Assembly: GCF_000524195.1 (NCBI RefSeq)
Contig: NW_020170409.1
Span: forward strand, 256,261-320,260
Source of the DNA: Echinococcus granulosus
Lineage: Eukaryota; Platyhelminthes; Cestoda; Cyclophyllidea; Taeniidae
Length of the DNA stretch: 64,000 bases
Direction of reading: 5' to 3'
Part shown: positions 48,046 through 61,261 of the stretch, in pieces
How the letters are laid out: every line of letters begins with the position of its first letter
Numbering within the stretch: the stretch's first letter is position 1
Made by a program: the position numbers and the translations under genes
Notes under the pieces: model-generated
Database searches by the model: none
The model's input: the letters and a program-made list of their open reading frames with translations, nothing else
What the model was told of the DNA's origin: nothing

Positions 48046-50296
48046 AGACTACAGTACAATCCACTGGTCGCTTCTCGTCAACTTTGTCATCTTTATTTTA
48101 CACCAACTTGCATATTTATTTGTTCATTTGCTTACTCGTCTTTGAAACGACGTGAGTCACCTCGCGCTTTATTTTCCCGATAAAAGAGGTTACAGCAAAG
48201 GCAAATGACTCGGTTGGCGCCTTAAGACTGTTCCATCAACACAGGAGAAAATGCGAGTTCACGAAATGTGCCACAAGTCATAAATCCGTCCTTCCCTTCA
48301 TTCAGCGAAGGAGGGGCATATCAACGTATCAACTTCAATTTCAAACCTTATTCAAAGTCACTTTTTATTAATATTGCTTGCGAGATGAAATAATCACAAT
48401 CTTGGTTTTTCCAAGAAATTGGTTTTCAAAATTAAGTAAATCCAGGTCTTCTTCACTTATCCTTAAAGACACGCTCAAAAAAACTCGCCTGTTGCACAGA
48501 AGTCATTGTCTCCCCCTTTTTCACTCTAATAAGTTTTTTCTTTTAAAAAGTTTTAAGAAAACATCGTCAAACTTCACCGCAGAATTTACTAATTACGTGG
48601 CTTTAATGTTTCAATAAGATGATGTCCTGAGGGTTTCCCTATGCTCCGATAAAGCATACCACAGCAACTTACAGAAATGGCCAGCGAGGCAATGGGCATA
48701 GCTAGGAGGTCATGCCATCAAGACAGCGAACTGACGATCTTGCAATTTCAGCTCCTTTGCGAGGCCTCACTATATCCCGGTTTATTGGTTGAGTCACATT
48801 TACTGTTATTGCCCCACAAAAACAGACGATCTGTTTTACCTTTTGATAAGACCACACATGTCATGCAATGACCTTTCAGTGGCCTTGGTAGTGCCAGGTG
48901 CAGAGACTAACTCCTGGATTATTTGTGAAATAGGTGGCTAACACTATTTGCCTTCTGTAAATAAACAGCGACAGCTTTCACTGAGAATTATTGCAAACTT
49001 TTTCTATTAATGGCTCAGTGCCGAATTTCCCACTTCCCATTTTTCGCTGTTTATTTGTCAGCTCAATCAAAAGTGTCACGTGTCTTCCACTCCTACCTGG
49101 TAGCATAGAGGTAGGTGGTATTAAATCAAATCCGACAAAGTCCGTTTTCCACTTGGCTCACAAAGTGACTACGAAAACATGCCATTTAACTGAGGATGTT
49201 TACAACTATAGACCATGTTCCCTTTTGACGTACAGGAAGTCTCTGAGTTGGTCCTTTGAATTCTCTCTTTTCGTACCTCCCTCCCAACATTCTAAAGCCA
49301 TTCACACCCTACTGGCCTGCATCTTCTCTCTTGCCTGGCCTGTACTTCATTAGCATAGAACCTCGTCCTCAAGGTCAAGGGGACACCCGTGTGTTTTAAC
49401 GATGCAAATGTCATGCCCTAAGCTGAGACTGATGAGGCCCGTGTTATGGGTCTTCTGATTGGGACCGCAATACGTAGCTCTCCGTGTCCGTACCTGAAAA
49501 TCAGTATTTTATAAAACAATGACATGGCTTAATGCATTTCATCCTCTCCTATTACAACTGATCTTAAAATGGCTCTCGCAGTCCGCTTTTTGCATTCATT
49601 GCGACTAATTTGCAGTCTGGGGAGTCAAAGGCCTCATAAAAAATTTCTAACTTGAAAGTGGGATGGGCACTATGAACGAGGGAGCTTAGAATCCTGGCCA
49701 ACTTAAGACAAACACGTGGCGATTATCACTTGGAGATGAAGTGAAACAAAACTGCCGACTGGAAGCAGCCCGTGTCACGTGGTGGCAAGACTTGCGCGGC
49801 GAAAAAATGGATGGAAAAGCATCTCGCCCACAGCAGAATGAAAAAGATGCAGCTACATCACACAAATTTTGCCTTCTACTTTTAGGATGGGCATTTTCGG
49901 GAACTAAAAGCTCTTCCATTTCACATTGAAACGTATTACAGACAACCCAAAATGTGTTTGTCTGGGTCCACTCGTGCCAATCACGAATTTTATCTACTTG
50001 ATTAGGTAGCTGGAAGTGCTTTGTAGAAGCCTTTCTACCATGTTAGAATGTAGCTTGAGTATCTGAGTAAAAAGGCTCCATCCATATGGGTAATAAAGTT
50101 TCTAAATTCAGACTCCAACAAAGTTTCAGTGTTGTGGATGGGCTTGTTGGTAAAGCAAGCATTCCAAGGTATTAAAGTTGGACGAGCTAGAGTGGTCTTG
50201 TTGAAACAAATGATCTTCTCTTTCCCGTCGGTCTTAATCTCCTGAAATATGTAAATCGACGAGTCCCAAATGCCATTCCATTGCGTAGCCACTCAC
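48046..50296. other. Intergenic DNA, no supported gene
   Basis: Open frames here are ambiguous. For example, 49688-49927 is open on both strands and lacks good splice sites. A tiny possible exon (49063-49110, acceptor tttatttgtcag, donor GAG|GTAGGT, 'SIKSVTCLPLLPGSIE') has good sites but no partner. Nothing else is interpretable. Confidence 0.4.
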
Positions 50297-50384
50297 CTCT
50301 CTTCATTCGGCCATTGTCCGCAGCGCTAGCCATAACCACTTTTAAGTTTCGGTCGCCACAAAGTGGTCCAGTGCTCCACATCCA
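50297..50384 (-). CDS. Candidate internal exon, unknown product
   Basis: On the minus strand the acceptor ccgcctctacag and the donor GAGAG|GTGAGT bound 88 bases that are open in only one frame: 'WMWSTGPLCGDRNLKVVMAS' then 'AADNGRMKR'. Phase is 0 in and 1 out. A plausible following acceptor at about 50244 (tatttcag) would need a different phase, so the chain is not closed. No family recognised. Confidence 0.25.
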
Positions 50385-50678
50385 CTGTAGAGGCGGTAAA
50401 GGGGGTTATTTATTGTCCTTCTACCGAGGTGGATACCCATTTGATCTCGTATGTTTCGATGGCAACAGAGTCGTACACTCTTTGTAAGCTGCACTATGGG
50501 ACTTCGCAGATAAGGGCAGATCAAAGCCATACAGCAGGCGAAATTCATAGGCTGGTGGCTATTTATAGGCACAATTGTCTAAGAGACGAACCATTTTATA
50601 AAATCCATACCCTAAAGTAGCTTTATGTGCCTATATTCAGTACTCAATACTTCCTGGATGCCTAGAAATTACTTTCAG

Positions 50679-50812
50679 GTTTTCGGAAGGAAGAAGAAAG
50701 TCATAGAGTCACAAATCGGACAAATGATGGTGGTTTGCTCCATGACACTTGTTCAACTCGTTCACTTCTACTCTCTCCTCAACTCCTCCTAGTTAGAATG
50801 CTAAAAGCTGAG
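50679..50812 (+). CDS. Candidate penultimate exon, unknown product
   Basis: The acceptor attactttcag and the donor GCTGAG|GTGGGT bound 134 bases, phase 1 in and phase 0 out. The peptide starts 'FRKEEESHRVTNRTNDGG' and ends 'LLLSPQLLLVRMLKAE', suggesting a polar loop followed by a helix. It joins in frame with the exon at 51279. I recognise no family and found no upstream exon. Confidence 0.35.
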
Positions 50813-51278
50813 GTGGGTCCCTTTATTGTCCTCAAAGACTCGGCTGTTGACACTTAGTGTTCTCCTCCGTGGCTTGAATGCTTGGGAGCCAGGTACCAAA
50901 ATCAGGATCGTCACTCTTCCGAAATGGATCACCGGCAGCTACCACTAATGTGATGCCCAAAGGTGTTATCAGATGCATAATTCTAGTTAGAGTTGATACG
51001 TAAATATGCAGAAGGACAGTTGGACTGTTGACGGAAATGGCCTTCGTGAAAGGTCGTGTTGCCTAAATGATTGCCGATTCTTTGGAGTCCTAAGAGTCAT
51101 GCAGTTGGGCTTGTAACTTTAGCGGATACTGTTTTGTTACTGTATCACAAATAGTGCCTAAATTAATCCCAAATTCTCAAAATTGTAGTTATGACGCCCC
51201 AATATGCAATTAATCACTCGTTTTAATTTAAACAAAGAGTTAATGGATGCGTGGTGTGCATGAATATTTGTTTTTCAG

Positions 51279-51365
51279 CCATTTAAATCCGCCGGGGCAG
51301 TTATTAAACAACATCTAGGTGCCTTTTCAGGGAACACTTCGTACTACCTGAGGCTTTCCACTTAA
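51279..51365 (+). CDS. Candidate terminal exon following 50679-50812
   Basis: A strong acceptor (tgtttttcag) is followed in phase 0 by 28 codons and TAA: 'PFKSAGAVIKQHLGAFSGNT' then 'SYYLRLST'. Phase agrees with the preceding candidate. An internal donor (CTAG|GTGCC at 51319) would allow instead a phase 1 join to 52333, so the gene could continue. Confidence 0.35.
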   Translation, partial: PFKSAGAVIKQHLGAFSGNTSYYLRLST

Positions 51366-52332
51366 AAAAATGAATTTAAAGGAAAACTAGATTTAATATG
51401 GTCCCTATATTTATCCTGATTAGTGGTGAAGATAGGGTCCCGGTGGCAGAGTTTTTTGCAAAAAATTACTCCGACTGGGGACAGGTATCACAGAAACCAC
51501 TGCAATCGTCATTGGAAAATGCGCTGTTCTTTGCCGCCGTCAAATTAACACCACAAAGAATACAGGCGACACTTTCAGGCAGCGGGTTCTTCTGGCCTGG
51601 AAAATGCATTAAAAGTGGCACAAATACTTATCTTGGGGTGTTTGGCCTCTCCTCGATTATGACCTCGGATATGTTGAAATATGGATCGTATTTTTTCTCC
51701 TAATGTGTTTTAAAAGGTGAATTTTTAAGCTAAAAAGAAAAAACAAAATTGAAGCCGGTGTTTCCAGTTAGTTTAAATTGGCCCTCACGCACAAAAGTCA
51801 AAACCAAATGTCAGATATTCAAACTCGTTTTAGAGTGGTATTCGTTGTCATTTCAGCTGGACACGGTTGATGCTAAAAAAAGGTCATTTCAACATTTTTT
51901 GCGTTTACGGCAATTTACCTGTCAAAATTAATTTTCTTGGGTGTAACTGAAGGTTAAAACGGGAGGAAAAATTTAAGAGAAAAAAATGGGAAAATGAGAG
52001 GTAGTCACCAGTAGTAAAATATGTCCTGTTTACGACTATTCAAAAAAAATTCACAATTCCGCGAAATGGGTAGCAAATAGTGTTGTCCGAATTCGTGTTC
52101 TTCGTAAGGAAATGAATGTGCTTCTAACACTGTTATTCAGAAAAGTATATCATTTAAACACACATATAAGACGGTTAATCCTTTCATCTCTATCTTACGA
52201 CTCGGATAACCTGTTCAATCGCCTTCTTTACTTGCTTCAGCCTCGTCTTATTACTTTCCACAATGGAGGGGCGTTTGTGCCAAACCAAATTGCCTTATGG
52301 GTAAAAAGTGCCTCTTTTTGCTTGTTGCTTAG

Positions 52333-52526
52333 GTTCACGTCTTGCTTGTTCCGGTCCTGATGCCGTGAATCAGAAGGATGGACATCACTGCTTGCTCACG
52401 CATGCAACAGCTTGTGGTAATGGAGCTCCCTGTACTTTGACACGTGAAACCCGCGGACATCTACATTTTTACGTGCAATACTGCGATAGGACTGAGCTAC
52501 AACTAAACATTAAGGAAAAGATTTAA
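52333..52526 (+). CDS. Candidate exon, Cys-rich peptide, unknown product
   Basis: After the acceptor tgttgcttag, a phase 1 open frame reads 'SRLACSGPDAVNQKDGHHC', then 'LLTHATACGNGAPCTLTRE', and ends at TAA. Five cysteines within about 50 residues suggest a small extracellular disulfide module, but the spacing does not match one I know. Internal donors at 52410 or 52470 are possible. Only moderate support. Confidence 0.25.
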
Positions 52527-53149
52527 GGCTGGAGGTACACCTTTCTGCCTGTCTTGTTGCCCTAGGGTCCCTGCAGGGCAAGTGGACGTCACTCATCACA
52601 CCAATCTTATGAACTCACTTATTTAAATGCACAAAGCAAGGAAAGGGATATTTTTTAACCAAGTGTCCGCATTTTCTCTGCGTCCAATATGGTGGTCGGT
52701 TTTGTTTAGAGCCTTTTAAATTTTACAGCAGCTGTAGCAGCACTCCCATCTACAGTTTCCATTAAAGTAAAAAAAATCTTGCAAAAGTGACTGGGTGGTT
52801 CGTTGATAGAGAGAAGGTATTAAAATTGCATTTTTTTTTGCTTTGATGTGTGCATTTCACAGACGGTAGATTTTTTAACACTGGGAATAAATATGCTACC
52901 TACTAGAAGTTCCAAAGATAACTTGACTACATGGATTCAAGCAGAAGCTATAAAGATGTTTAATAAAAGGAAAGGCGTTTTGAAGATTTGACTAATCATA
53001 TTCTAAAAATGAAAGTAGAGAAAAAATCTTTCAGAAGCTCGGGTATTATGGGATAATGTTCTACATTCCACCACTGAATGGGCACAGAAGCACATATTCC
53101 AGTGCCTCCATACTCCACGCTGAAAGAGGTTTCGTCTGATTCTCCGCTA

Positions 53150-53315
53150 AAATTACTGCTGCAGCACCCCAAGACGCCCCTGAAGACGAAAGAAGACGCA
53201 GCAATATGACAAAATATGCATTGCCGAGGCACAGAGAGGCTGAGGGACTACTGGTAAGGTCCAAGAACTTACCACTTAGCTAGAAATAAAGCGGCGGAGC
53301 CCTCTAATGCTGGCT
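53150..53315 (-). repeat. Dispersed repeat family R1, copy c
   Basis: This aligns along its whole length with 55263-55425 in the same orientation. Shared blocks are 'tact(g/a)ctg', 'gcccc', 'aagacgaa', 'aaaatatg', 'ctactgg' and 'gcggcggagccctc' against 'ggagtggctgagccctc'. By eye it is about 65% identical. Short open frames on the minus strand here are repeat-derived, not genes. Confidence 0.5.
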
Positions 53316-53933
53316 ATACTGAAAACGCGAGTCCGAAAAACACGACTGAAGCATTGCACAATAACGAAGATGCCTGAGCAAATGGGTAGCACTTACACCC
53401 TACCAACGAGGCTTTGCAAAATTTTTGCTTTTTTAAACTATTTGACATTTAACGTGAGTCCCACTTTTTCTTTTTAAAAATGCCTCCTATATTATTTAAA
53501 ATATTTTTTGTAACCAAAATGATCATTTTTGCCATTGTTATTTGCAATTCGGTGAGTTTTCCCCGATTCATCATGCAGAGGCTCCTTTTAGCCTCATTAA
53601 CTGCCAATTACGACATTTTTTTATTTCCCTCGCAGAAGTGAGCGGGATGTCGCCAATTTGACAACACACACAACACTTTCTCTGGCGTTTTTAGGTTTAT
53701 CTGTCGAATTTTGTCTAAAAAAATACGATTGTGTATACTCTTACTGTGAATGCAAAAATCTGACACAAGTGTTGCTAAATTTACGAAACCACTAGTCAAA
53801 AACGAATCCGTTTAGTCGACTTTGATAAAAAAGTTTCGTTTCTAAAATAGCGTTGACCAATGCTAAACTTAATCAGGATTTACTAACAGTAATCACTTTC
53901 CATTTAAATTAATCGCGTTAATTATCCTCTTAG

Positions 53934-54059
53934 CGATATTCTTTTCGAAAATGTGGACATTGAGATGGCCCCATACTTCCACGAGTCACCCCAGCAGACG
54001 TGGAAGGAAGATCAGGATATCCGAATTACGGCCGAAAGCATAAAGAATGGCCACACCAG
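53934..54059 (+). CDS. Unknown plus-strand gene, penultimate exon
   Basis: The acceptor ttatcctcttag and the donor CCAG|GTAGTT bound 126 bases, phase 2 at both ends, with 41 codons between. The peptide reads 'DILFENVDIEMAPYFHESPQ' then 'QTWKEDQDIRITAESIKNGH'. It is acidic and hydrophilic, with the codon pattern of real coding sequence. It joins in frame to the short last exon at 54480. Function and family are unknown. An open stretch with a good acceptor at 53636 may be an earlier exon, but its phase does not connect. Confidence 0.5.
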
Positions 54060-54479
54060 GTAGTTAAATATGCCACCAAGACGTGATTCCCAGCGCACTC
54101 CTCACGGTCACCCCAATGCTTTGGACGTCATGATTTTTCCTGGCAAGCGCGTTGCATCGCAAAGCAGAAGCGATGATGCTACAATGAACCCCCCACTTGG
54201 ATTAAATACTATCTATTTTGTTATTGGTAGTGAATGCCGTCGGTCTGGTCGCAAATTTGAGTGTCACGTCCTTCGAACCGTTTGTCAGAGAGTGCCAAAG
54301 ACTGGATGATGTCTATCTCCTACGACAATTGCTTTTAATAATGACATGTGCCTAGATGAAACATGGAAAAACAGCTAGTTTTTCCTTAAACTGATGTAAG
54401 CAGCTGCTTTGGGGCGGCATTGATCAATATTTCTCTAGAATCGGTTCCTTTTTAACAATACCTGATCTTTTTCCATCAG

Positions 54480-54513
54480 TGGTCATTGGGCAGAACTAGA
54501 ATTTGAGGACTAG
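54480..54513 (+). CDS. Unknown plus-strand gene, last exon
   Basis: A pyrimidine-rich acceptor (gatctttttccatcag) is followed by one base completing a Ser codon, then GHWAELEFED and TAG. The acidic C-terminal tail continues the character of the previous exon. Phase agreement and the poly(A) signals about 160 bases downstream support a real 3' end. Confidence 0.5.
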
Positions 54514-54670
54514 GCAAAGAAAATGCTGTTTAATTCCCTCTGCAGCAAGTCGCCGTAGATTTAGTCTCCCACAGAAGATAATTCCTTGCTGTGACGTTTA
54601 GGCACTAAGGCTGCAGTTCACCAGAATGGTGTTCACTTGCCCTTGCCTGATAAAATCGAATATCGACTGT

Positions 54671-54685
54671 AATAAAATCAATAAA
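54671..54685 (+). terminator. Double poly(A) signal
   Basis: Two AATAAA hexamers (54671-54676 and 54680-54685) lie 158-167 bases after the TAG at 54511-54513. They are correctly oriented and spaced for the 3' end of this gene. Confidence 0.45.
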
Positions 54686-55262
54686 GACCGCTGTCAAATT
54701 AAAGATTTGGAAACTTTTAACATTCTTCTTCCCATACTGTAATGTCAATTACCTTTGCTGAGGGAAACCTTCCTTCCTAACTTTTCTCTCAATCCTATAG
54801 CCAAATTTAAAGTTGGAACTTATTGTTTTTTTTGGTAAGTGGATTGGAACGGCCCATGACGTAAAATTCTTTAGGTTTATTCTATTCTCAACATACTTTA
54901 TTAGCTCCATTCTTAACGTACATTTCATTTAATGTATAGTTTATATAAATTCTTCGATTTTTTTGTGGAATTATGAATAGGTGAAAGAAGTGGCACAATT
55001 CTTCTGTTCTCACAGTTGACTCTATTTCTGACTGCACATAAGCCACTTGTCACTGAACTAACTGAGGGGTAAAGTCCCTAATTCTTTTTGTTTTAACCTG
55101 CAAAAGTGCAATGTCATATTCAAATGCTAAACAAGCTGCTTACCCACCATATTAAAAGCAGATAATCTTGTGTAATTTTAGAAATATGACAAAGTGGAGT
55201 TCATCCTTTTGCTTGTTTAATGAAGAGGATCTCCGAAAGAACTTTGGTGAACTCCTTTTAAA

Positions 55263-55425
55263 GTACTACTGTAGAGCCCCAAAGCTTCCCTAATGACGAA
55301 GGAATTCGCATTGCTCGGGCAAAATATGTAGTGCTGACGTATGAAAGGGCTTGATGGGGGCTACTGGCACGATTTGGAGGTCTTGCCACCCGGCGGATAT
55401 GGAGTGGCTGAGCCCTCAAATAATC
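55263..55425 (-). repeat. Dispersed repeat family R1, copy d
   Basis: This is one of the best-preserved copies. On the minus strand it reads 'gtgccagtagcccccatcaa', 'tacgtcagcactacatattt', 'tgcccgagcaa', then 'agggaagctttggggctcta'. These blocks match 8388-8497 and 61262-61410 in order. About 160 bases are alignable with copy c. Confidence 0.55.
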
Positions 55426-58400
55426 TGTTACCAAAACCAAAAATTGAACAACTTACATATCACGCTATTTTTATTTTGACAAGGGCGATGTTGGTCACTT
55501 TGCCATAAACATTGGACTTGACTCAGGAATGCTTACCGGAAATTCTCTTCTCCATGGTCTTAACTTCGTTATTTCCCTTCGAAAGTTATTACAAGTCCTG
55601 CTTTTACAGTTACGCGGAAGCATAACTTGAACTCTACATAGGTAGTGAGACTGAACTGTCTCGTCCTGATTTAGGAATAAAGAATTAACACACACTGTTT
55701 GATGAAGACCAATCAAACGCCCTTGGTGAAGCATTTTTCGCCATTGTACAAAGAATTTCCGCTATCCGAAGGTTATTGTAAGCCCGAGTACAGAAAAGTT
55801 CTTCCCAGTGGCTTCGGCTGACTCCACTTAGGGGTTTATTCCTAAGTACAGGAGGATTTTTTAGTGGTGATATCTTAATTTACACTCCTGAACGAAACTA
55901 GTTAAACAAAACTGCAGTGCGGTGTATTTACTGAAATGCTGAAAGAAAACGCTGCATCCTTTTTCCACTGCTCGTTTTCCTATGGCTGCCTTTTTCATTT
56001 TGCCACTTCATTTAACTCACAAAACATTGGAGGTTCCAGTACAAGTAAGGCTAGCAAACGAATTCATTTCATTTTGGCGAAGGATGTTTAACTAAGGCTT
56101 AGGTTTCTGGTAATCTTAACATCTAGGAATCAAGTTTCCTTCCTTTTATATACCCTCCTTTCATTAAAGAGAAATACAAAGATCTCTACTGATGTAACTG
56201 AAAGATTCCTGAACCCAGGCCCTTTAGCACTCCCAGGTTTTCGATCATACCATTTCTGTTAGCATTCCACCATCTCTTCCCTACATCCTCAACGTCTCCA
56301 GGTGGGCCTCGAGTCCTGACAAGGGTTAATTGGTATTTTTTCATTTGAAGATTTTAATAATTGCCTTCCATCATTACACTGGCCTAAGGAAATAATTCAA
56401 ACATAGGTTCGCCTGACAAGTCCTTCTAAGAGGGAACTACTTTTCTCGCAAGCGGTCCAGCATTTGGTGAGTAAGCGTGCTTTAAGGCCTGAGGCAGCAG
56501 CCTAGTTCAGCACAATCCGCGGCATTCCGTGGCCTCTGCCCTGCCACGACTGATGCGCTATAATCACTCGCCTTTGTTCTGAAAATGAGAAGTAACTGGA
56601 AGACCCCTTCATAATTAATTTTTCTCTAGCAAAAGCTTAACTGTTTTGGCAAATTTTTTGTCATAAATATGAGTGATAATTGGAAGGCTCTGATTTGTTA
56701 CTCTGGCAATGAGTCGGGATTTATGCTATCTAATTGTGATACGGACGCGCTGCCAAAGCCTCTTCGATTCTTTCATAACAAAAAGTGATGCTGACAAGTT
56801 CTCTCTTAACGAAGTGGGTCACTGCAATGGTGACGAGGCGATCTGTTTATGCTCTCTTTAACAACCCATGAAGGTCATTTGGAAGAAATCCGGCGTCAAA
56901 CTTCCTTTGATTCATCATCTTTTAGAAAATGTTTTTTTTACAAACATATTTTGGTTATGTCTACTTAGTTCCTTATCCTTTTTATGGCTTTTCCGACTCC
57001 ATTTTCACTATCTACATCATTAACATCGATAGGTTACAAGGCCAACTATTTGACAGCTATGGTGGCTACAAGTCTGGTAAGCAATTTGGCAAAAATAGCA
57101 GAAAAGTTGTGACAAATTAAATGGAATTGCTAGAGCAACAGGAGGTTTGATAGTGCAGTAAGATGAGTAAAAAGAGGAACCACAGATTTCCTCTTGCGCA
57201 AGCGGTCGTTTCTCGATCATGGTTCAGTCGTAAGCGTATCCTCAAGCATTTTAGTATCTTTAATTCAATTTCTGCGCCTACGTCAAACTACTTTTGGAAG
57301 GCGATTTTACAAATTAGATGCGCAGAAAATATTACGCTTAAGTGTTTTTCCAGATATGAAAGCCCTAGAGATTAGCACATTAAAAAACTGCAGCCCCGAG
57401 TACTCCCTCGTTTCAATACCTGGGGGGCTAGTATCCGATTCAAACTGGACAGAAGGTCTAGGAATTTGGTAGCGGTCCCTGCTGTTACCGCTGGGGAGAC
57501 CGAATCACAAGCTACCGCAAAGGGACCTTTAAAACTTGATGTAATTTGGACAAATGTCATTTCACTATGAAAATTTATAAGTAAGCTGGGTAGAGGGATT
57601 GAAATTGTTTTAGACCGGTGTTGTTTTCTTCACACTATAAACAGAACTAACGTATAACCTTTCAGGCCTTATGACCCTCTTGGATTACCATACTAAATTT
57701 ATTTAAAGAATGGATATTAACGTTCCCTGCCATCCGATAATCTGAAATGTCTTCACTTACAAGGGAGTGGGAGAGCTACTTTTAATGGAGAGATCAAAGC
57801 GCCTGATAATGCGTTGTGGTGATGCGACCCAAAGGAAAGCCGACTCATAAACACCGTGACGAGGTGGCTCAGGCAAGGGTTGTGCAGCAGTGGTGGAGGG
57901 AGCCACAAAATGTCAGCGCAATAAACAGGGAGGAGAAAAGGCCACGCGTGGTGTATGCGTACGCTGTGAGGAAATACCGTCTAGACGGGTTAGCCAATTG
58001 TTGTTGCGGAGGGGTCACAAGGAATACTGACTGGTGATCGTGGCTATCAGCTTCAGTTGAATTTTGATCTCATCTTTTGTTATCTGAAATTTTTTGCCAT
58101 AAAAGTTGTCTATGAATTTAAGATCTCATTTTTAAGAGTTAAAACGCTCTCTACACGCATGACACCAATCTTCGGATTTTCAGTGGCAGTCCGTTAAATA
58201 AGTATTCAACAGAAAGAAGTGGCATCATTAACCCCTATAAATAACTACAATCCAAAGCTGAAGTGCAAACAGCATTATCGAAACCACTCATAAGCGGTGT
58301 GGATTTTGTGACCGATTAAACAAAGTTACTTAAGATTAAAGATGCCTTTCAGGGGAGGAATTCCATTTTAGTGGATGGTTTTGCCCAAGTTTAGGCGAGT

Positions 58401-61261
58401 TAAGGCGGAAAGTGGCCCCGCCTATCAATAATTGTGCATTTTTGGGCACAACTGCTTGTACAAGTGGCCAGGTAAAACAACCATCGCCGTGCGATATTCT
58501 GAAGCATGAAATAAGAATTGGGCGGTGATGGCTGTCAATGCAGAATACCTTTCGAATGGTGATGATCTTGGAAGTCACCCTAAAGGGAGCTGTTCCTACT
58601 TGTCCTGAAAGACGCTTTCGTAGTTTTCAAGGCATTGCTTGTAGAAACGTAGCAAATTTCGAGAACCTTTTCACATTAGTTAGATGTGGATTTTTGAGTC
58701 ATTGGTTTTGAGAACTAATTGCTAAAAGAATTTCCTTATTATGCACACTATCCTTGATTGAATTAGAGGTGTGTTGCTAATCCCTACTTTCATCCAACAC
58801 CACCAGTCTACCAGCAGCTGAGTAATTACAGAAGAGGCTAGATGAAATGGGCATCGATGACTACCACTGTCATAGCTGTGAATGAGAAATCACAAAGGAC
58901 GTGTTCAGGGCCCTTTCCGGCTGATGGAGAGGCTTCAATCCGGTTGTGTTCGTACATTGATGTCTGCTGCCTGAATGTGGTAACTCTCAGCTTCTTGGTT
59001 TCTGGGAAGCAAAGCATCATTTTTAGGCGGCAAACACATTCCCTACACGAATGAATTGAGCATCAAGATTTCACGGTGTGTATCTTGAATTCCTGAACAG
59101 GTTTGTGGCAAAGAAGCGATCATTCGCTTCTGTGCAGAAGTTGTCCAGACGCATTTAAGCAATGTGTACTGATTTTGTCCCTGAGGTGGAAAATCCCCTC
59201 TTATTCAAGTCTTGCACGGAAGAAATGAATGCATTTGCTGGGACTTAATCTGCCGCACAGTTATGGCTATTTGTCAGTAGACTGACTGTTAAAAGTCCCG
59301 AAATGTAAATCATGCTATCAACTTCTTTTTTCATCATGCTCTCCCGGTAATTTGACAGCTTGAAGACAGAGGAGGACACTGAATGTTGTAAAAGAATGTT
59401 GAGACCGTAAGCATGGAAAATATGATCAGAGCTAGTAAAAAGCTGCGTGCGATTCGCAGTCTAGCGGTGTAAGCATGTATAGGCCGATTTGTTTGTTAGT
59501 AAAAGGGATGAAAGGGTTTGTTCGCTTTAGAAACCACACAAACCTTGGGCAAATAAGTTATACTATCTTTCATGGTAAAAATCAAATAGCTTCAGAAAGC
59601 ATCGCATGATATGGTATGCTAATCCCAATCTGCATGCTCATTGCCAAGATGCATAGCTCGAGATAGCATTGTGTGATGTAGGGCTAAGAATAGCTTTCAA
59701 CTACGCCCTCGATGTATTTTATGGTCCAAATTTATGGGTAAAAGTATAAATAGCCCAGATGAGTCGCATTTTCGCTGAATATTTAATTTTGTCCGGCCAG
59801 TAAAAGCTACATGATAAAGTCAGTAAAATGCTACTGGGGTGATCCATCACAAAACATGTCAAGCAAGTGACATCCATGTGAGGTCCAAAGCTGCAGAGAA
59901 GCACATTTTTGTTTTCCTCCAAGTGCTAGTACCTTTTAAAAGTCATTTATCACAGTTAAAAATAGATTCCGTTCGAATACTATAACACTTTCAATGGGGA
60001 AGCGTAATGGGGTTAAGTGGAATGACGGGTGGAAGTTAAAGCGCAACAAGGATTAAATTCAGTCGCGTTTGGTGTAAGTTGAAGACGCATATCGCATGGG
60101 ATTCATTTCGATGTGAGTGTTCATATTTTGCAAGAATTTGTCTAACATTTTTTTCGCCGAAAGTGTAAAAGCCCTTCGAATATGCAATCGGGATTTAGCT
60201 GCCCAAAGTACTTACGACTATCTCAAGGTGCTGAGGACTGCATCAGTTAGTTCCAAATGGCGGAAATTGAGAACAATAGTTAGTGAATGGTGAATGCTAT
60301 GCGAGGATCCCTTTCATGGAGGCGCCTTTGTAACCTGTGCTCCCCTGGTGTGACCTTAACTGCGCCTGCTTACAGGCGAAACGGTAGATGCAATCTCAAA
60401 TGCTTACTTTTCGATTATGGCCGCAAATTTAGACTAAAATCGCTAATTACGAAGACTCGACACAGATTCACCGGGTAAATGTCATCCGATCTGCAGCATT
60501 CCCCTCTCCAGTTCGCATTGTAAAGGGTGCGACTCTTAGCCACGTTACTGTGATGCATGAAGACGAGGTATGGAATGCTTTCAATGTGAGTTTTCACAGA
60601 TCAGGATCTGCAATCCCAGCTACGTCTGCCATTCGTTAATTGGTGTTATTTATGGTTTGCCAATCCGCCTCTAGTTGCTCTGGTTGATCTTACCACACGC
60701 AGTCAAACTACCGATTCAGTTCCACATCTTTTAGAAAAACAAACCATTTAAATTTTGAAAAGATTTGTGATTGGATGTAACTAACAAAATAAATAATGCC
60801 ATGCTCGTAATAAGAGTTGTACCCGAAAATTCTTTATGGCATCACTTCTTCACCAATTTGTTAAATTTGCGTCACTTTGAAGCATCCGCTTCTGCCATGA
60901 ACCACTTTCAATAGGCTTATTAGCATTTTCCTCATATAGGTTTGAAAGTTCAGAGCCATCCACTGGGGATATTAACACATTGCCTTGCAAGTATTCTCTT
61001 GGTTAGGACTTCACCGCCCATGACTCTGAGGAGCTAGATTTACAGCATTGTAAATTTGGCGATTCTAATAATATTGCCAAGCCGTAAAAGGCAGACAAAA
61101 CGTTTTTGCAGCTCGATCTTGGGTCTGAGATATGCAACCCAAGGCTATTCTCCAACATATCATCCTGATGAAGGAAGCCCTCATCAAGAGCCTCACCACA
61201 ACTATCCCACTTTTGACCGTTTAGCCAAAACAGCTGTACTGAAATACATTAATTGTTTAAC

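Noticed and set aside
48991..49353. 120-residue plus-strand open frame
   Set aside because: Frames of this length are expected a few times by chance in six frames of 64 kb. Composition is not protein-like and no domain is seen. Only a short inner piece has good splice sites.
49440..49480. Hammerhead-like 'ctgatgag' motif
   Set aside because: The required GAAA core and flanking stems are missing, so it is a chance match.
53061..53264. Minus-strand frames with hydrophobic stretches
   Set aside because: They fall within repeat R1 copy c, which aligns to the copy at 55263.
53636..53694. Possible exon after the acceptor tatttccctcgcag
   Set aside because: The acceptor is good, but the exon needs phase 2 in and 1 out and does not connect to 53934, which needs phase 2 before it.
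58838..59054. Antisense pair of open frames at 58.9 kb
   Set aside because: The minus reading has coding-like codons and an acceptor-like start, but the plus strand is equally open and no neighbouring exon fits.
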